A DNA stretch of 64,000 nucleotides from Paratinospora sagittata (lineage: Eukaryota; Streptophyta; Magnoliopsida; Ranunculales; Menispermaceae). Positions 10,040-22,116 of this stretch are shown here, piece by piece (the first letter of the stretch is position 1; each line of letters starts with the position of its first letter). The notes beneath the pieces are model-generated. The model did no database searches. It saw only the letters and a list, made by a program, of their open reading frames with translations, and was not told the origin of the DNA. The DNA is taken from the NCBI GenBank assembly GCA_035771175.1, contig CM069612.1:25836987-25900986 (forward strand), written 5' to 3'. A program made the position numbers and the translations under genes.

Positions 10040-12809
10040 TGTAACACCCCGTAGTTTTAATTAAATACATACGTTGAATTATGCGTATATCAAGATGTAT
10101 AATACACGTATTTTATACGTAAGAGCCAAATATACGCATGTATGATTAGTAAATAAATAAAATTATGAAATAAAGATGATACATATGGGATCATCCTATA
10201 TGGGTGATTACAATTTAAAAAAATGAAGTTGAATTAAATTGATTAATTTATGAGATTGAAAATATGTGGATTGGAGTATGATGTAATGAATTAATGAATA
10301 GTATGATTTAATTCATGAAAGTTAAATATTAAGTTGGGCTAAATGGGTCTAAGAGCATGGAATCATAAAATAATACATGCTCATTTTTTTAGTTGCTTCT
10401 CAAATAAGCAAACTAACATATATATAAAAAAACAAAATCTCTCTCTCTAGTGAATCTCTCTCAACCGTTTAAATAAAAAAACAAAAGAAAAAAAAAAGAA
10501 GAAAAAAAAAAGAAGGAAAAGAAGTTGCAGAACGAAAGAAATAAGAGAATGAAGGAGAGAAAAAGGAACGAAAGAAGAAAAATGGGAATCGATGGATTCG
10601 CGGCCAAATTTGACCTGCCGGTAAGTTATTTTTATTATTTTTCTTCGTAAAATTGATCTTTAACTAGTGTATGACGATTCTAGCAGAGTAATTTTAGCTA
10701 TGAGAGTTGTTTTACATTGTTTTCAAAATTGGGATTTTTACCCAACTTGGATGAAAATTTGTTCGAAAGGTGAAAAAACACTCCCTAGACTATAAGAGCC
10801 ACGAATATGTGGTTAGATTCTATTTATGTTTTATTTGGCATTTTTATGGCTGTTAGAAGTTTGTTGGAAGTTAGAGTTATATTGAAAACTTTTCAAATCA
10901 TTTAAAACCCGATGAAACTCCAGTTGCAGGCTATAGAATGGTAGAATGCACTGTTGCGAGTCCATCGATGCTAATTTCATGATTTTTGGAGACCGTTTGC
11001 CAATTTTAATAAAAATTTACATATTTCCAATGAATAGTGACTACTTGAACAGTACTGTAATCATATCCAGTGAATAAAATAGAATTAGAATCCAATGAAA
11101 CTCCGGTTTCAGATCATAGAATAGTAGAGAATTGAATTCCGGACGTTTCGATGTTAAGATCATGATTTTTGGATATGCTTTGATATTTTTAGTAGCTAAA
11201 TATATGATTTTTGTGAGTAAAATTGACTTTGAATGCCTTTGCGAACGTGTAAAATCTTAGTAAAATACCTGTTGAAGGTAGTAGAATGGTAGTATGACGG
11301 ATTTTACACGTGTCGATTTGGACAGAATAATTTTAGGAATGTATTATATTTTTAATAAAATTGATATATGTTCAAGGAAAAAAATAAAACTGAGAACTAG
11401 TGAAAATATGAATTGAAAATCTATTTTCACTGTTATTTCTTGTGAAAATATTTAGATTGACCACAGAAACGAGATAGTAGTTTCTTCAACTGCTTATGAG
11501 TCCTAAATTGAGTTGGAATTTCAAGTCACAAAATGTGTATAATATTTTTAAGGTTGATCATTATTATTGGTGATTTGAAGTGAGTTGAGAAATTAAATAT
11601 ATAAATAGATATGAATAAATGAAATTGAATTATGGAGTGGTTGTGACAGGTTGAGTTAGTTGAATTTAAATTGGAGCTGGACTGGAAAGCGACGGTGATT
11701 GTAATTAAGTTGAAAAGTCCTGTACTGTGAGTATATTTTCTTGATTTTGGTTCTTGTATGACATTTTAAATATATGAAATGTTTGAATGTAAGTATGCTA
11801 TGCATATATTGTTGCATTGTGTTTTAATTTGCATTCATAAATGATTTCTTTTTAGCATTGGAGTATGTGAGACTTCCAAAGGCAAGTTGGTGTCATTTCG
11901 TTAGGAATTAGACCCGGATGAGTGTTATGCGTAACCTCATTGTCAGTAGGTCTGTCCTAACAAGGATTAGAGATCCTTGAAATGACTGTGAATTGGGTAA
12001 TGAGAGGTTGTGGCTACCTTGTAACGGTCATACAAGGGTTATACCCGCTCTCTTGCCTTGAAGGAGGGATATTGTGGATTTCGTTGAAAAAGAATGCATT
12101 GTTTTCTTGAAAACTCATTAAATCTATGTTGTTGCCATGTATGATATATTCGTTGAATGATGCATGTGTTTAATACTTGTTTGAAATAATTTTAAATGCA
12201 TATAATGGCCATATCAAGAAATATATTCACTGAGTTGTTGATTGCTCACTCCATCCCTTTAATATTTCAGGTACAGAGTTAAAAGGAAAAAATGAAAGTT
12301 AGAGAGTGATCGACTCGTGACTCGGATCGTTACTTTATTGATGTAGGTATACATTGGAGTAATGACTTATACTTGTGTTAGTTTGATATATATATATCAC
12401 ACATTATATATATGTATTATCATCTAGATGAGATGTGTGGGCATATACAAGATAGCTAACTATATTGGATTATGAAATGCTAATGATGATGTACATGATT
12501 ACATAATTACATGGTGGAAAGAAGAGATGATATAATTTGATAAATGAATGAAATGAGAATGGCTAGATGTGTGGAATGAATGAAATGATGATTATCTATA
12601 TATATTTGATTTGATTTGTGGTATATCAGGAAAAAAATGTGAATTGTTCATTTTATGGGGAGATGCTGTCAAAAATTTCTATAAATTTTGGAAATTATTG
12701 TGAATGTCCGTTGAGGCTGACAGTGTATTGTATACTATATATAAGTATGTACAGTATATAGTACACAGTGTCGGTTATGACGTCAGCCTACGTCAGGGGC
12801 ATCGTGACA
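10040..12809 (+). mobile_element. Solo LTR, ~2.77 kb, gypsy-type, target duplication AATCC
   Basis: Starts TGTAACACCCCGT and ends GGGGCATCGTGACA, with AATCC at 10035-10039 and 12810-12814. Removing it restores the LINE reading (SKGGRI followed by GLDKSSIGN). No gag or pol is present, so it is a solo LTR left by recombination between two LTRs, or a non-autonomous unit. A purine-rich leader precedes a strong donor (GTAAGT at 10621) and TTTAATATTTCAG ends at 12270, giving a possible 1,650-bp leader intron inside the LTR. The same family supplies 33727-35137 and part of 7597-9365. Confidence 0.85.
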
Positions 12810-12935
12810 AATCCTCCCCCCTTGGATAAGAAAGCATGCTTCCACTCCTCAAGTCTTCGAGAGATTGTTGTGATGACTGGTTCCTAGAAAGTTTTAGACC
12901 TCGGACTGTCTCCGAATGGGAGGCCCATATACTTG
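12810..12935 (-). pseudogene. LINE fragment, 5'-most surviving part (part 1 of 3)
   Basis: Minus-strand translation gives KYMGLPFGDSPRSK, then VITTISRRLEEWKHAFLSKGG, which is the conserved YLGLPLG...WK...LSxGGR segment after the RT palm of plant LINEs. The LINE homology fades at about 12935, so the element is 5'-truncated there, as is common after target-primed reverse transcription. Confidence 0.8.
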
Positions 12936-13170
12936 TATATAATTATCACATTGTATATATTATACTTACATATCACATAAATGGTTGTAGATATGACTGT
13001 ATATGAGAGCCTTGACTAATTCAGACCTAATCGCAAGAAGCATGTCCTCTTTAGGTTGTTTAATAGATAGTTGGAGGGATTTGACTTGGTCTCTCAATGT
13101 GTCAATATCAGATTGTAGGCTATTCTGGGCCTCAGATATAGAGCTGAGTGATAGTCATGGTGTATAAGGT
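12936..13170 (-). pseudogene. Short coding remnant with coiled-coil character, unidentified
   Basis: One minus-strand frame stays open for about 50 codons and reads SEAQNSLQSDIDTLRDQVKSL followed by a Lys/Glu-rich stretch, with heptad-like spacing of leucines. Such strings occur in gag proteins of plant retroelements, but I do not recognise a family. It has no plausible start. It sits just past the LINE truncation point and may belong to the older sequence the LINE landed in. Confidence 0.3.
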
Positions 13171-13997
13171 CTAGAGAGACAAAGAAAAAAAAATGCTGAT
13201 ATTTGACTATGAAACTACAACTAATGAAATTATAAGATGAATACTAATAATGCATGCACGAACAAGAATCACACAATAAAATAATTATGCAAGGTCCTAA
13301 TGGCTAACAAAAAAAAAAGGGATGCAAAAGTTTTTTTTTTAAAGGAATTGGATTATATGAGGTGTTAAACTAAGAGAAACAAAGAAATAATGGGTATCAG
13401 TAAAGGTTCGAACAAATCAAAAGATGTGCAGCACCTGAGTAATATAGTATGGTAAGGAATCAAATTGAAAGAATTAAAGTAATGGGCAACAATTGGACCG
13501 TCTGCAAAAGTGCTCAATTGGTACTAATTAAATATTAGCCAAGTGCAGTGTGACGAACTTATACCTTCTTGAGGATTTTGAACGCCTTGAGAGTATCAGC
13601 GTTTGCACAAGATTATGAGAACAAATAAGTCGTTTTGACAAGTAGTTGCTACTAATTAAATATTCTGATGTAGTCAAGAATAGCAACAGTTAGCGCTGAG
13701 TAAAAGGAACGAGAAGACCATTCACAATTAACGCTGGAGTAAAATCAACGCAAACGAGGACGGTTTTTGTTGACAGATACGGTTTCAATGATGAAGATCA
13801 AATAATAAATATTATTATTTAATTATTTTATTAAAATAGAATTTTTGTTTCTAAATTGTAGTATAATATAAATTACGAATTTTAAATTTTTACAAAAATA
13901 AGTTTTGTAATTGGAATTAGGAGATTAATGGAATGAAAAAATATTGATTATTAATTTTTCTCTCTTTTTTCTTCTCTTCCTCTTTTTTTTTCTTTTA
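13171..13997. other. No gene seen
   Basis: AT-rich sequence with short homopolymer runs; no ORF, repeat pair or RNA gene that I can support. Confidence 0.6.
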
Positions 13998-15092
13998 GGA
14001 TTTATAAGCATGATTATTTTTTTAAATCCATAAAAATGCATCAAAAAATAGTATATCCAAATCTATACAAATTTTGAACACGTTGGCTCCACTTCGACGT
14101 CAACGTGTCCAAAACATACATTTTTTAAAAAAAAAAAAAAATTAATTGGGTGGCACCTCATCAAGAGGCCCAACCCTAAAAAGAAATCAAAAACGTGTTT
14201 TTTATTTTTAATATATATATAATAAAAAATAAAAACTTTTGAAAAATTAAAAAGTTTTTTTTATTAAAAATTGTTAATATAAAAAACAGAAATCATTGTT
14301 AAATACAAAAAAATGTGGAATAAAGTAAAAAAATAAAATGAACGACTATTAAAAAAATATAAAACAAAGAAGATGACATCGTCTACTTAAAAAAAATCAA
14401 ACCAACAAAATTTCATAAAAATTAACCTTGTTCGATTTCTCTGAAGTATAAAAATTTCACTGCGCTAAAAAAAAAAGGAAGAAACTCCCGTCTCTCAGGT
14501 GTCATCTCCCCGATGTCTTGTTTCTTTTTGGGGTCTCATTCATTTATTTCAGAAATCGTACAAAGGTTTTTATTTTTGCTCGTTTTTTTTATTTTTCTTG
14601 ATGAGACATCATTTACTTTGTTTCATATTTTATTTTTATTTTTTAATAGTGGATAACGCTTCTTGAAGATGCGCGATTCACTGTTAAATAAAAAACACAA
14701 AATCTAGAAAGTTTAAATAAAAATAAAAATGAATGGCTATAAAAAAAATTTACTAAAAAAATTGCACAAGGTTAATTTTTTGTGCGATTTCGTTGGTTTA
14801 AATTTGAAGAGGTGTCATTCACATTAAATTATTTTTTATTTTTTTATTTTTTCAATTTTTAAATTTTTTTGTTAAATAAAAAGATCTGAATTTTTAAAAA
14901 GCTTTTTCATTTTTCAAACGTTTTTATTTTTTATTAATATATATTATATATATTAAAAATAAAAAACATGCTGGGCAGCATGCATGTTTTAATTTTTTGA
15001 AAAAAAAAAATCTGTATGTTTTGGGTATACTATTTTTTAATGTCTTTTTGCAGATGTAAAAAAATAATCATGCCTTTAAATGAAAGAAATCC
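13998..15092. mobile_element. Foldback DNA element, Mutator-like MITE, ~1.1 kb with long inverted arms
   Basis: The left arm (13998 to about 14440) and right arm (about 14745 to 15092) are inverted copies: GCATGATTATTTTTTTA, AAAAAATAGTAT, CCAAAACATACA, and AACCAAC followed by AATTAACCTTGT all recur in reverse complement in the same order. Termini are GGATTT and AAATCC. The 9 bp outside are TTTCTTTTA (13989-13997) and TCTCTTTTA (15093-15101), one mismatch. Long terminal inverted repeats with a 9-bp duplication suggest the Mutator superfamily. The left arm has ~45 extra bases containing its own small inverted repeat. No transposase is present. The flanks are T-rich, which weakens the duplication argument. 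Confidence 0.65.
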
Positions 15093-16335
15093 TCTCTTTT
15101 ACTTTTTTTCTAATTTCTTTTATTTTTCTTTTTTCTTTTTCTCCTCGCTGTACATAGTTGTGTATTATCATTTCTTGTGTATTGTATTAAATTGTTGATT
15201 AAACTCTTAAACTTCAATTAAATGTGTCATTGCCAATATGCCATTAACGTGACATAGTTACTTACGTTTTGGCAACAACTGAAAAACTAATGTGCATGTT
15301 CCTTGTTACGACAGTACTTAATGAAAATATATAAATTAAATCAGTAACGTTATACAATATAAAAAGACAAGATCGCCTATTTTTGTTGAAGTGACACATC
15401 GAATTGACTCAACGCTTTTATGTTTATTATCAAAATGTGTCAATATCATTAACACTATATTCCTAAAGTTAAAAATGTGTTATTGTTATTGCCGTGACTT
15501 CAAAAAAAATAACCTCAAACACAAACATACAAGCTTTTGTGGTATCATCTTGACTATTATTACTACATATTTGTAGAGAATCCCTTCTTCTTTTTTGTCT
15601 CAATTTATAAAGAATCCAAGAGATTATTAATCAAATTGTATACGCTGCTCATTTTTTTTGCATTTATTTACTTTTACAGCATAACAATGGCAAAAAAAAA
15701 AAAAATCATTAATCGAATAACTTAAAAGAAATTGAAAAATAGTAAAATTAAAATTTGTTGGTGGTATTTTACTTTTCAGGGAAAAAAATAAACAGAAAGC
15801 AATGTTGTTTATCTTTTGGCATCTCAACTGTCATAATCTTTTATTATAGCACTTCTATTATTTTCAAATAAAACAACTCTACTTATAAAATGCTTTTTTT
15901 TTTCAAAAAAAAAAAAGAAAAAAACTTCAAATTTGCATTCTATGATAATACACTATCCTGTAAAAAATTGAAATAGTGGCCAATCAGTTTTATTTGATGA
16001 GATAATTAAAACAATAAAGTTGGATCGAAAGGTTTTCACCATATATTTATATGAAATATAAGCTAATAATATAGAGAGCTGCATATAAAGAAGGAAATTA
16101 ATGCATAATTTTGTTATTGAATAATAATAGATCTACATGGCGTGTACCACCAACATTCACAAGGAATACAACTTGGAGACTAATATGCAGTTAGCATACT
16201 ATCAACTTCTTTATATCTCTATTACAAAGAACAAATGAATCAATTTATTAGAAAGATTTATATCCATGCATGCATGAAAAATAAATAAAAAACTGGAGGC
16301 TAGGATGACTATAATTGAAGAGTTGGTATATATAG

Positions 16336-16371
<36 letters not shown>

Positions 16372-17831
16372 TAGTGCATGTAGGTTAGCACATAATTAAT
16401 TAATTAATTAATTAATTAGCTTTGTTTAATTCTTAGTCACCTACCCTGTTATTTATGCCATTAATGTTGATGAAATATAGTTTCTTTGTATATATGGTTT
16501 GCATTGAAACCAATTAAATTAAACCGTTTATATTAGTACTTAGAAGTGGGAGTGTTGTTGCGCTGAAGTACTACTCCTCTTTCTCCAACATTTCCTTCTC
16601 CTTTGTCTCCTTTTTGTTGCTGTACTTCCATCAGCGTCTTCATTATGATGTCGGTGGAACTTGTCAACAGATCCGACCAGTTACTAATAATGAACCAATG
16701 GAGAGAAGAAGAAGAAAAAAAAAAAAAAAGAAAATCCAAGTTAGAAACAGTTGCAACAAACTAATTAATAGAAAGTGAAAGTTTTAAAAACAGTTAAAAA
16801 ATTATGATGTTGATTTAGCTGGTTTTTTAATTAAAAGGTTCAGTTGGCAAGCTCATATTATGATGCTCATTTACTATATAAAAGATTGAATATATGCATT
16901 GATATTTTTAATGATTTGCTTGTATTTCAAGATCAACAAGAAGAGTCTTCTATTGAACCTAATCTTGAACAGGATCATGATCTTGTCATCTATAAGAGTG
17001 CAACCATTGTATTAGTTTTTGTGATGACACAATTTTTTAAAATGAGGAATCCAACGCTTAGTGATCATAGGTTAAATAGTATTATATATGCCAACAGTAC
17101 TCACTGGCTCGACGGATATTTAAGAGACATCATCTCCCTACTTCTAAGATCTCCCTACTTCTAAGAGATCAGGGTTAAGTCTAACTTTAATGGACCTGAC
17201 TACAGCTTGGTGCCATGCACCTTCTTTTAATGGGTCTTTGGGTCATATAACTAATAAATGGTTGGGGTCTAATGTAAATATTAAAAAGTAAAAAAATGAT
17301 AAATAAAAAAAGGTGTTATATATATATAATGGTAGATAGATTTTGTTAAAACAAACAGGAGAAAGATATCTCTATGTGTATCAATGAATATAATAATGTA
17401 GTTTAACTTGTGGTTGAGTTTCTTGTAGTTAGAATAATATATATATATATATTTTTTAATATCAATTAAAGAGGTTGAAATTTGAAAACAACCTCTTTAA
17501 TACGAAGATAATTAAGGATGTGCACATCATCCCTTCTCCAAATTCTATGATTTTTAGAATCTGGTGAATGGTCCTCGGAATATTGCCTAAACATAATCCA
17601 CTCTTAATAGTCTACCTAAAAATAATGAAAAATACTAAAGTGACATCCAAAGTACGTATTTAAAGTGTACATTAAACATCATTGAATTGTTTCGAATCAT
17701 GTACCAATATATGATTTGAGATAATCCAATGATGTATATTAGTGATGTACACCTTGAATGTACATATTGAATGTCAACTTAGCACTACTAAAAAATAATC
17801 CAATTAATGAGAAATGCCAAGTTATATATCC
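15093..17831. other. AT-rich intergenic stretch, no supported gene
   Basis: Contains homopolymers and microsatellites. A plus-strand ORF of 106 codons (16844-17164) has no recognisable family and no clear promoter, so I leave it out as a gene. Confidence 0.6.
16336..16420. repeat. (TA)n and (TTAA)n microsatellites
   Basis: A TA run at 16336-16370 and a TAAT/TTAA run at about 16396-16420. Confidence 0.9.
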
Positions 17832-18359
17832 TTACCCTTTATTGGAATCGAATGTAATCCCAACTGTATACTTAGCCTCTTCAAGGGCCCATTTGAACCT
17901 CCTAAGCTCATCAGCCGGACAACCATTGTTGTCCAAAACACGAAGCTCTGAAGGCTTTATATCACAGAACACTGGGATCACCTTCTTCTTGCACTCCATT
18001 AAAAGTGCCAATTCATGTAAACAGAAGTAAGATTCACAGTAATGAGGCGAGAACACCGCCACCCCAATCTCGCACTTACTTATCGCCGCGTTTATCTTCT
18101 CAAACAGATTATCACCAGGTTTCAAGCTCTCTCTATCAAAAAATGGCCGCATGCCGAGCTGCGAAAGATGATGGTGAAGCAATCCCGCAACAGTTCTCTT
18201 CGTGTCGATGCCTCTGTGATTAATGAAGACATCGCAGCTCCCAAGATTACTACGATGATGGTGATCGGAAGTTGTATTAATTTGGCTTCTTCGGTTGTTG
18301 TAGTATTGGAGAATTGGACGTGATGACCTAGTTGTGTTCTTGGAGAGAAGGTTGATCAT
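17832..18359 (-). CDS. TIR-domain (TIR-only) protein
   Basis: A 175-residue protein consisting of a basic, Asn/His-rich N-terminus (1-40) and one TIR domain (about 41-175). It carries CDVFINHRGIDTKRT (strand A and A loop), FDRESLKPGD, AVFSPHYCESYFCLHEL and VIPVFCDIKPSELR. Glu116 in FCLHEL is the position of the catalytic glutamate of plant TIR NADases, so NAD+ cleavage and signalling in immunity are plausible by family. There is no NB-ARC or LRR in the vicinity, and the text closely resembles small Arabidopsis TIR-only proteins. The stop falls inside AAAGGGTAAGG, which is also a good splice donor, so a short second exon may exist; I did not find one. The start is the first Met, about 150 bp below a TATA box. 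Confidence 0.85.
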   Translation of the reverse strand: MINLLSKNTTRSSRPILQYYNNRRSQINTTSDHHHRSNLGSCDVFINHRGIDTKRTVAGLLHHHLSQLGMRPFFDRESLKPGDNLFEKINAAISKCEIGVAVFSPHYCESYFCLHELALLMECKKKVIPVFCDIKPSELRVLDNNGCPADELRRFKWALEEAKYTVGITFDSNKG

Positions 18360-18506
18360 CTGGTTTGAACTCGTTAATTCGATCTGTAATTTTCTGGGTT
18401 TTGATTAATTTCAAGAGAGATCAAACTTGAGAAAAATAAATATAAGATGGGATTTAATTCAAAAATGTATTTTGTAGTAATTTGGAGATTGGTGCAAGGT
18501 GGGATT

Positions 18507-18514
18507 TATTTATA
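18507..18514 (-). promoter_or_regulatory. Candidate TATA box of the TIR gene
   Basis: TATAAATA on the minus strand, about 148 bp upstream of the start codon at 18359, in an otherwise non-coding stretch. Confidence 0.5.
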
Positions 18515-20735
18515 GCGGCGAGAAGGAAGACCGTTCAAGGTGTATTTTGGACTTCAAGGGAGAAGTCATAAATTATGGTTTACACTAAAAGATTTGATTT
18601 CATAAATCAAACTTATTTTTGTCTTTGAATTCTTTGTTTTTTGGATACTGTTTGGACTTTTGCACCTTCAAGCACGTTGGTCCGCAGCATATCGCCATAC
18701 GTATATTTATATGTGTTTTACTATTTTTAAAAAAAAAAAATATTTTGTTTGCATTCGCTTTTCCAGACAATTTCTTAATAGGAAATTTCTTCTGTTAGTT
18801 AATTTATAAATACAAGCATGTTCCTAATTATTGTGATATATGTACACAGATACTATACTATGGAATTACACTTTGATACGGTCAATGACTGTTTATGATA
18901 GGCAACCCCAAAAAAAAAAAATCTTTACTTGCATAAGTGCATTTTTTTTTTCCAAAAGTATATGTTAATTGACATCATATTAAGATGTAACAAGGTTGAT
19001 TTGGGTTGGGTCAAGGTTCTATAAAAAATAATCAACCCAACCTGAACTAATTAAAAGTGATAGATAATATTTTTTATTTATCAATTTTACTATAGTCATT
19101 TACTATAATTGAATTATTCAAAATATTATAATGAAAATATATAACATGAAAAAAAATCATCACCTTAATAAGTATTATGATAGTCACATTAGGCATAGAA
19201 GTAGTTTTACAAAAGACATTTAGAATTCAATACATTGAGTATAATTTATACATTGAATAGATTATCCCAATTCAAACCAACCCGAAGTTAGTAGTCGATT
19301 TAGGTTGGATTTAAGAGGTTTATTAGGTTAGGTTGGGTTTAAATTTTTCTCGGATCAAATTGGGTTGGGTCGGTATTTTGTCATATCCAAATCAGCCCTA
19401 CTCGTAAACACCCCTCATAAATTTTAATAAAATAACAGGGAAATCTCTATTTGACAAGTGAAGAAGCTTCAAGTGCCCTTGCTACGAGGCAACTATGTTA
19501 ATTTGTTAGTTTTCTATAGTCTTGTTGTAAGTTTATAATCCTTGTTGTTAGGCTTACCTATTCTTACTGCTTTATCTTTTTGTCCTACTTCCATGTAGGC
19601 CTTATGTATCGACATATTAGGCCACTCGTTCTTTTGTACATGCATAGTCTCTTGAATGATTTATAATATTATTGGCAGGATCAACGACTAAAAATAAAGA
19701 ATTATTGCAATCGACCAAAAAAAAAAAGAAATCCTTTAAGAAAAGTAGAGATCTGTATATTATATTACAACTGATGACAAATTTTAATGTAAATTTTCAT
19801 TTTTTTTTATCTTGGAATCGAAGTCCATCAACTAACAAAAAAAAAAAGACTCAAGGAGAATTTTCAAAACATGTTCAAATTAGTGGAGATTAAATTTCCT
19901 TCCTATTGCATTAAAAGGAAAAAAAATCTTTATGTTGAAAGGTCAAATTTTTAAACAAATAGTGTAATATTCTTTGAAAAACAGCTAATTCCAAAGCTCA
20001 TAAAACTACATCAAATTGGCTAATAATGGCCAAAAATAATTAGCAACGCTAACCAATAGTATTTAGACATGTAATTTAACAAGGAAGATGCTCAAGTAAC
20101 TTAATGATCAGAATTCACCGAATCTTATTTCTTAAACACTTACCGCTTGAGACAACTATATTTTGATATGATACAATATACAGAGTAAAATTCTCCTCTT
20201 CCAACTCCACTTTTCACCATCTCATTCAAAAAATATTATTTGTAATTTATTAGAAAATTCTTTCCAACAAATACTTATTAATGGGCATAATATCTTCCCA
20301 AAAAAAAAAAAAAAGAGTGAGAGGAATGGAGAAGAAGGATTTAAATATTGTTCGGCCAGGTAGCATATTGGAGAATAGGTTTAGCGATGGCGAAAGTTTG
20401 CACGTGCAAATAAAGGCCATGCATTATCGTTGACGTCGATGGGTCCGTGTTTTCAAAGTTTAGACGGTTTCATCCATAGATTATTAGATCATACAGTCTT
20501 TCTTCTCTCCTTTGTGCAACAAATACCGGGAATTTGTGCCCTCTTCCGGTAGTTTCCTTCACCATTGTTGTCGGGTTGACCAAATTACTTTCTCTTAATT
20601 TGCTCCGCTTCCTTTCAACAACCGTCCAGCAGCCCAAACCAGTCGACCTCACCTCGCCGTCAATGCCGTCAATGCCGTGGCCATATGTAGTTACTTTTTA
20701 AGACGTTTTTGCTAATTGTTATTAAACTGTCTTTC

Positions 20736-20767
<32 letters not shown>

Positions 20768-21232
20768 GCAACATAATATAAAAATGTAAATAATAAATAA
20801 AGAATATAATAAATCATCTTATTTCATCAATAATAGAGTATTTAACAAAGTATTAATTAATACATTTATAAACCTACAATAATGTGACACAAACTATGAT
20901 AATCCTCGTCGCCAACAAATTACAAGTACTTTCAAGCCCTTTTTGCATCCATAAAACCTACATGTAAAATGAAAAATACATGAGCCAATTGAAAAAGGAC
21001 AATAAAAAAATAAAAAAAAATATTTGACAAGGAAAAATAGATTTCGAGTATGAATATAAAGGAGAAAAGGACTATAAAATTTTAACAGTCTCTTCTAATT
21101 TTTTGACTGCTAAAAACTTCAAACCAGTTAAGTATTTTTCATATTCTCTTTTGTTGAACCGTATTTTAATAAATAATTCACAAGAAATAAAATATGAGGT
21201 GCCCACGTGCAAATTGAAATAACTAACATGAG
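18515..21232. other. Intergenic, no gene seen
   Basis: AT-rich. At 18990-19430 GGGTTGGGT words on the left and matching inverted ACCCAACC/GGTTGGG words on the right suggest a degraded inverted-repeat element, but its ends and target duplication are not clear. A short (CA)n/(TA)n run lies at 20736-20768. Confidence 0.5.
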
Positions 21233-21657
21233 ATGTCAAGCTAAATTGTCATTATGCGACCCGAAATAGGAGAGCTAAACGTGACGACTCGACTTTATGC
21301 GAAACGAGCTGACCTAAAGTAGATGACCTCAGATGGTGATAATCCCAAGTATAGAGATAAGCTTGGATGAAATGAGGTCGGCCAAAATGTCGACCTAAAT
21401 TAGGTAAAGTTATCAACATTGCGCCGACCTCACCTAACAATGATCAAGAAGACCTCAATTGGAGAAATGAGTTCAGATGAAACGAGGTCGATATACGTGC
21501 CGACCTAACGTCACATTGGGAAGACCTGACCTAGGATTATACTAAGAAGTGGGGGGACCACCTCTATAAGAGAGTATCACTCTCTAAGGGGGACCACTAC
21601 TCCTTAAAAAAATACTAAGGTGCCATGTGCCCCACTAGATGGGCCCATACCCTTCAT

Positions 21658-21665
21658 TATAAATA
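21658..21665 (+). promoter_or_regulatory. TATA box of the Tat-type LTR
   Basis: TATAAATA in ATTATAAATAGTCC, about 400 bp before the end of the LTR. Confidence 0.6.
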
Positions 21666-21815
21666 GTCCTACATTTCATCCAAAAAAGGTAAGTACTATA
21701 CCTCGGTTTACTATTTAGTCAGCTCAACTCTGACTTAGGCATCAGAGGGTCATTGGCCGACACCATACCGATGTTCCTCATGATAGCCTTTTTAGCTCTT
21801 CCTTGACAGGTTAGG

Positions 21816-22041
21816 AGTTCTTAGCTTAGCTGGGAGATCTACCTTTAGTTCGTTCGATTCATCGTCAGCTCTTCCGGATCAAGTTCAGCTCTTCCGGAAG
21901 CACCGTATACATTGTATTTTTGGTGTTCAAAAGTTCTTAGCTCAGCTGAGAGATCTACCTTTAGTCTGTTCGATTCCTCGTCAGCTCTTCCAGATCAAGT
22001 TCAGCTCTTCCGGAAGCACCGTCTACATCGTATTTTTTATG
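21816..22041 (+). repeat. Two-copy tandem duplication (~116 bp) in the LTR leader
   Basis: Copies start at 21816 and 21932 with AGTTCTTAGC and share GGATCAAGTTCAGCTCTTCC-like text and GGAAGCACCGT; they differ at a few positions. Confidence 0.9.
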
Positions 22042-22116
22042 TTGGTTAATTTTTGCACCAACATTTGGCACCGTCTATGGGGAACCGAATGAGAAGTCAT
22101 TATTATCTCATTTATT

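Larger units (their letters stand above)
21233..22063 (+). mobile_element. 5' LTR of the Tat-lineage gypsy element (left edge uncertain)
   Basis: The right end ...CACCAACA at 22063 is followed by TTTGGCACCGTCTATGGGG, the usual primer-binding region after the 5' LTR of Tat-type elements. A TATA box lies at 21658-21665. The LTR carries many short GACCTCA and GCCGACCTAA words. The left edge is a guess at TGTCAAGC (21233); the 3' LTR that would settle it is missing. Confidence 0.55.

Noticed and set aside
16844..17164. 106-codon plus-strand ORF
   Set aside because: No family resemblance, no promoter or splice context; could be chance in AT-rich DNA.
18990..19430. Inverted GGTTGGGT/ACCCAACC words as a MITE
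   Set aside because: Right end resembles a known plant MITE style, but the left end lacks the matching terminus and no target duplication was found.
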